Of a DNA stretch of 6,285 bases, positions 5,609 to 6,285 are shown in pieces. Origin of the DNA: Candidatus Krumholzibacteriia bacterium (lineage in GTDB: Bacteria > Krumholzibacteriota > Krumholzibacteriia > LZORAL124-64-63); NCBI GenBank assembly GCA_030632925.1, contig DAOVTU010000198.1, positions 1 to 6,285 on the forward strand, written 5' to 3'. The position numbers were made by a program, and so were the translations under genes. The notes under the pieces are model-generated. The model was not told the DNA's origin and did no database searches. It saw nothing but the letters and a program-made list of their open reading frames with translations. Position 1 is the stretch's first letter. Each line of letters begins with the position of its first letter.

Positions 5609-5874
5609 CGAATCAAACCGCCATCGGTGCCGCCCGTGCTGCCATCGCCGCCGGTAGCGGGGTCGATGACCCTGATGTCGGGCAGTATCAGGTCGTCCTC
5701 GGGGATCTTGCAGACGCAGCACATGGTCGGCACGTCACCGCTGGTTTCCTGCAGGCCGCCTTCGACCAGCAGCGGACTGAACTCCAGACGTTCTTCGAGT
5801 TCGACGACGCCCAACCGCTGCAGGCTGGCGTCCAGGGTGATCCGGTCAAAAACTTCTCGATTGATGCGTTTCAT
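5605..5874 (-). CDS. Small Cys-containing, Gly-rich peptide, candidate RiPP-like precursor (89 aa)
   Basis: The ATG has a strong GGAGG 5 nt upstream, and the TGA overlaps the GTG start of the acyltransferase, so the frame is well supported although I recognise no family. Residues 1-38 are charged and helix-prone (E-V-F-D-R-I-T-L-D, L-E-E-R-L-E-F-S-P-L-L-V-E), like a leader, and end in Gly39-Gly40, a possible double-glycine processing site. The rest is compositionally different: M-C-C-V-C (51-55), acidic I-P-E-D-D-L-I-L-P-D-I, then a Gly/Thr/Ser/Asp tail (G-G-D-G-S-T-G-G-T-D-G-G). There is no Sec signal peptide. A leader/core layout beside an acyltransferase and an M50 protease suggests a modified peptide. 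The three clustered cysteines could be modification, acylation or metal sites. It could instead be a small accessory protein. Confidence 0.68.
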   Translation of the reverse strand: MKRINREVFDRITLDASLQRLGVVELEERLEFSPLLVEGGLQETSGDVPTMCCVCKIPEDDLILPDIRVIDPATGGDGSTGGTDGGLIR

Positions 5875-5917
5875 GAGGCCCTCCGTGGCTTGATTTTTCG
5901 TTGACGGAGAACCAATT

Positions 5918-5932
5918 GCAAAGATGGGACCC
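5918..5932 (-). promoter_or_regulatory. Candidate sigma-54 promoter for the peptide cassette
   Basis: On the minus strand GG (5931-5930) and GC (5919-5918) have the invariant -24/-12 spacing, and the -12 element reads a full TTGCA. The -24 element matches poorly beyond GG and one C, since it reads GGGTCC rather than TGGCAC. A start near 5906 would leave a leader of about 31 nt with GGAGG properly placed before the ATG at 5874. No convincing sigma-70 promoter was found in this stretch. Confidence 0.38.
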
Positions 5933-6095
5933 AGGTATTCGACTGGTCCTAATGTGTTTTAATTCCGTGCCTTATCCACTTACGCCAAAAATCAAAAACC
6001 TCAAAAAGCCACCCACCATTGACAACCACCACCACAACGTAACCACCCGGCGACAACACCCCGATCGTGACTCTTCACTACAGCAAAACTTCACA

Positions 6096-6108
6096 CCTGA
6101 AATTCAGG
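6096..6108. promoter_or_regulatory. 13-bp palindrome, possible activator or repressor site
   Basis: CCTGAA-A-TTCAGG has perfect 6-bp arms around one base. It is centred about 100 bp upstream of the predicted start of the rightward sigma-54 promoter and about 195 bp upstream of the leftward one. Both distances suit an upstream activating sequence for a bacterial enhancer-binding protein. The bound factor is unknown. Confidence 0.35.
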
Positions 6109-6176
6109 ACTGGCGCCACAAACCGGTAACACGTTAATTGAAAACGACTTAATATCTGAAAAATTTCGACAGCATT

Positions 6177-6192
6177 TGGCACGAGCGGTGCA
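6177..6192 (+). promoter_or_regulatory. Sigma-54 promoter for the rightward gene
   Basis: TGGCACG at 6177-6183, four bases, then GTGCA at 6188-6192 match the sigma-54 consensus TGGCACG-N4-TTGCA at every defined position except the first T of the -12 element. GG and GC are in exact register. The expected start is about 6203, leaving a 44-nt leader with a Shine-Dalgarno before the ATG at 6247. Confidence 0.68.
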
Positions 6193-6246
6193 GAGGCGGG
6201 CCACCCCCGACTCGCGTCCAAATTCCTATTTCAGGAGCATCCGAAA

Positions 6247-6285
6247 ATGTGGAGATATCTCTGGCTGTTGTGGCTGGCCGCAGCA
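6247..6285 (+). CDS. Start of an exported or membrane protein (partial, 13 codons)
   Basis: The ATG at 6247 is preceded by AGGAG (6233-6237) with a 9-nt spacer and by a sigma-54 promoter. The 13 residues visible are M-W-R-Y-L-W-L-L-W-L-A-A-A, one positive charge followed by a hydrophobic run, as in a signal peptide or first transmembrane helix. It is cut by the window end and the product cannot be identified. It is the only gene on the plus strand and is divergent from the peptide cassette. Confidence 0.62.
   Translation, partial: MWRYLWLLWLAAA

Larger units (their letters stand above)
5875..6246. other. Divergent intergenic region, 372 bp
   Basis: This region separates the leftward peptide cassette from a rightward gene. 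It is richer in A and T than its surroundings and contains CA-rich runs (about 6010-6060) but no convincing gene on either strand. It holds two opposed sigma-54-like promoters and a 13-bp palindrome. No terminator hairpin with a T-run was seen, which fits divergent rather than convergent transcription. Confidence 0.7.

Noticed and set aside
5609..5722. N-terminal extension of the acyltransferase to an upstream ATG at 5722
   Set aside because: The extension is the out-of-frame reading of the peptide gene, Arg/His-rich with no domain. The GTGA overlap at 5608 is a better start.
5605..5874. Reading the locus as a known lanthipeptide, lasso or sactipeptide cluster
   Set aside because: No LanM/LanB/LanC, asparagine-synthetase-like, transglutaminase-like or radical SAM gene is present. 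Only a generic RiPP-like label is justified.
5949..6059. Minus-strand 36-aa frame starting at GTG 6059, hydrophobic with a V-V-V-V-V-V run and aromatic residues
   Set aside because: It has no Shine-Dalgarno, and a stop lies close upstream in frame. It could be a gene remnant or a small membrane peptide, but the sequence alone does not support a call.
5901..6137. Plus-strand 78-codon frame in the divergent spacer
   Set aside because: Composition is low-complexity (His, Asn, Pro, Lys) with no ribosome site. It spans the palindrome and ends just before the sigma-54 promoter, and no domain is recognisable.

Overview
The window is about 6.3 kb of GC-rich DNA. All but one of its genes are on the minus strand, packed almost end to end. 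Prolipoprotein signal peptides with lipobox cysteines, a GroES-like protein, an LpxL-type acyltransferase fold and good sigma-54 promoter matches point to a Gram-negative bacterium with an outer membrane. Myxococcota, Desulfobacterota or Acidobacteriota would fit, but the sequence contains no decisive phylogenetic marker, so this is an impression only.

Layout in the direction of minus-strand transcription, right to left. (1) 5875-6246 is a divergent intergenic region. It has a very good sigma-54 promoter reading right into a gene cut off by the window end, a weaker sigma-54-like promoter reading left, and a 13-bp palindrome that could bind an enhancer-binding activator. (2) 5874-3339 holds a three-gene cassette joined by 4-nt stop/start overlaps: a small Cys-containing, Gly-rich peptide (89 aa), an LpxL/HtrB-like (LPLAT) acyltransferase with an extra C-terminal domain, and a membrane M50 zinc metalloprotease with an N-terminal domain. 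Both extra domains look weakly PqqD/RRE-like. My reading is an undescribed ribosomal-peptide (RiPP-like) maturation system in which a precursor is acylated and proteolytically processed at the membrane. This is inference. (3) 3331-2780 is a type II toxin-antitoxin pair, a RelE/HigB-like toxin followed by an Xre antitoxin. It has its own promoter inside the 3' end of the protease gene, directly repeated operator-like sites and apparently no leader. (4) 2750-857 carries two adjacent Smr-domain proteins (one with the LDLH motif, one without), a pteridine-reductase-like (FolM/PTR1 type) short-chain dehydrogenase and an enlarged GroES-like protein. (5) 844-1 carries two small lipoproteins, a BsuPI-like one and one that runs off the window.

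From 5874 to position 1 the largest gap between consecutive genes is 29 nt, so read-through across the whole block is possible. The sensible functional units are the peptide cassette, the toxin-antitoxin module with its own promoter, and the downstream Smr/SDR/GroES-like/lipoprotein group. No RNA genes, CRISPR arrays, transposases or insertion sequences were seen.
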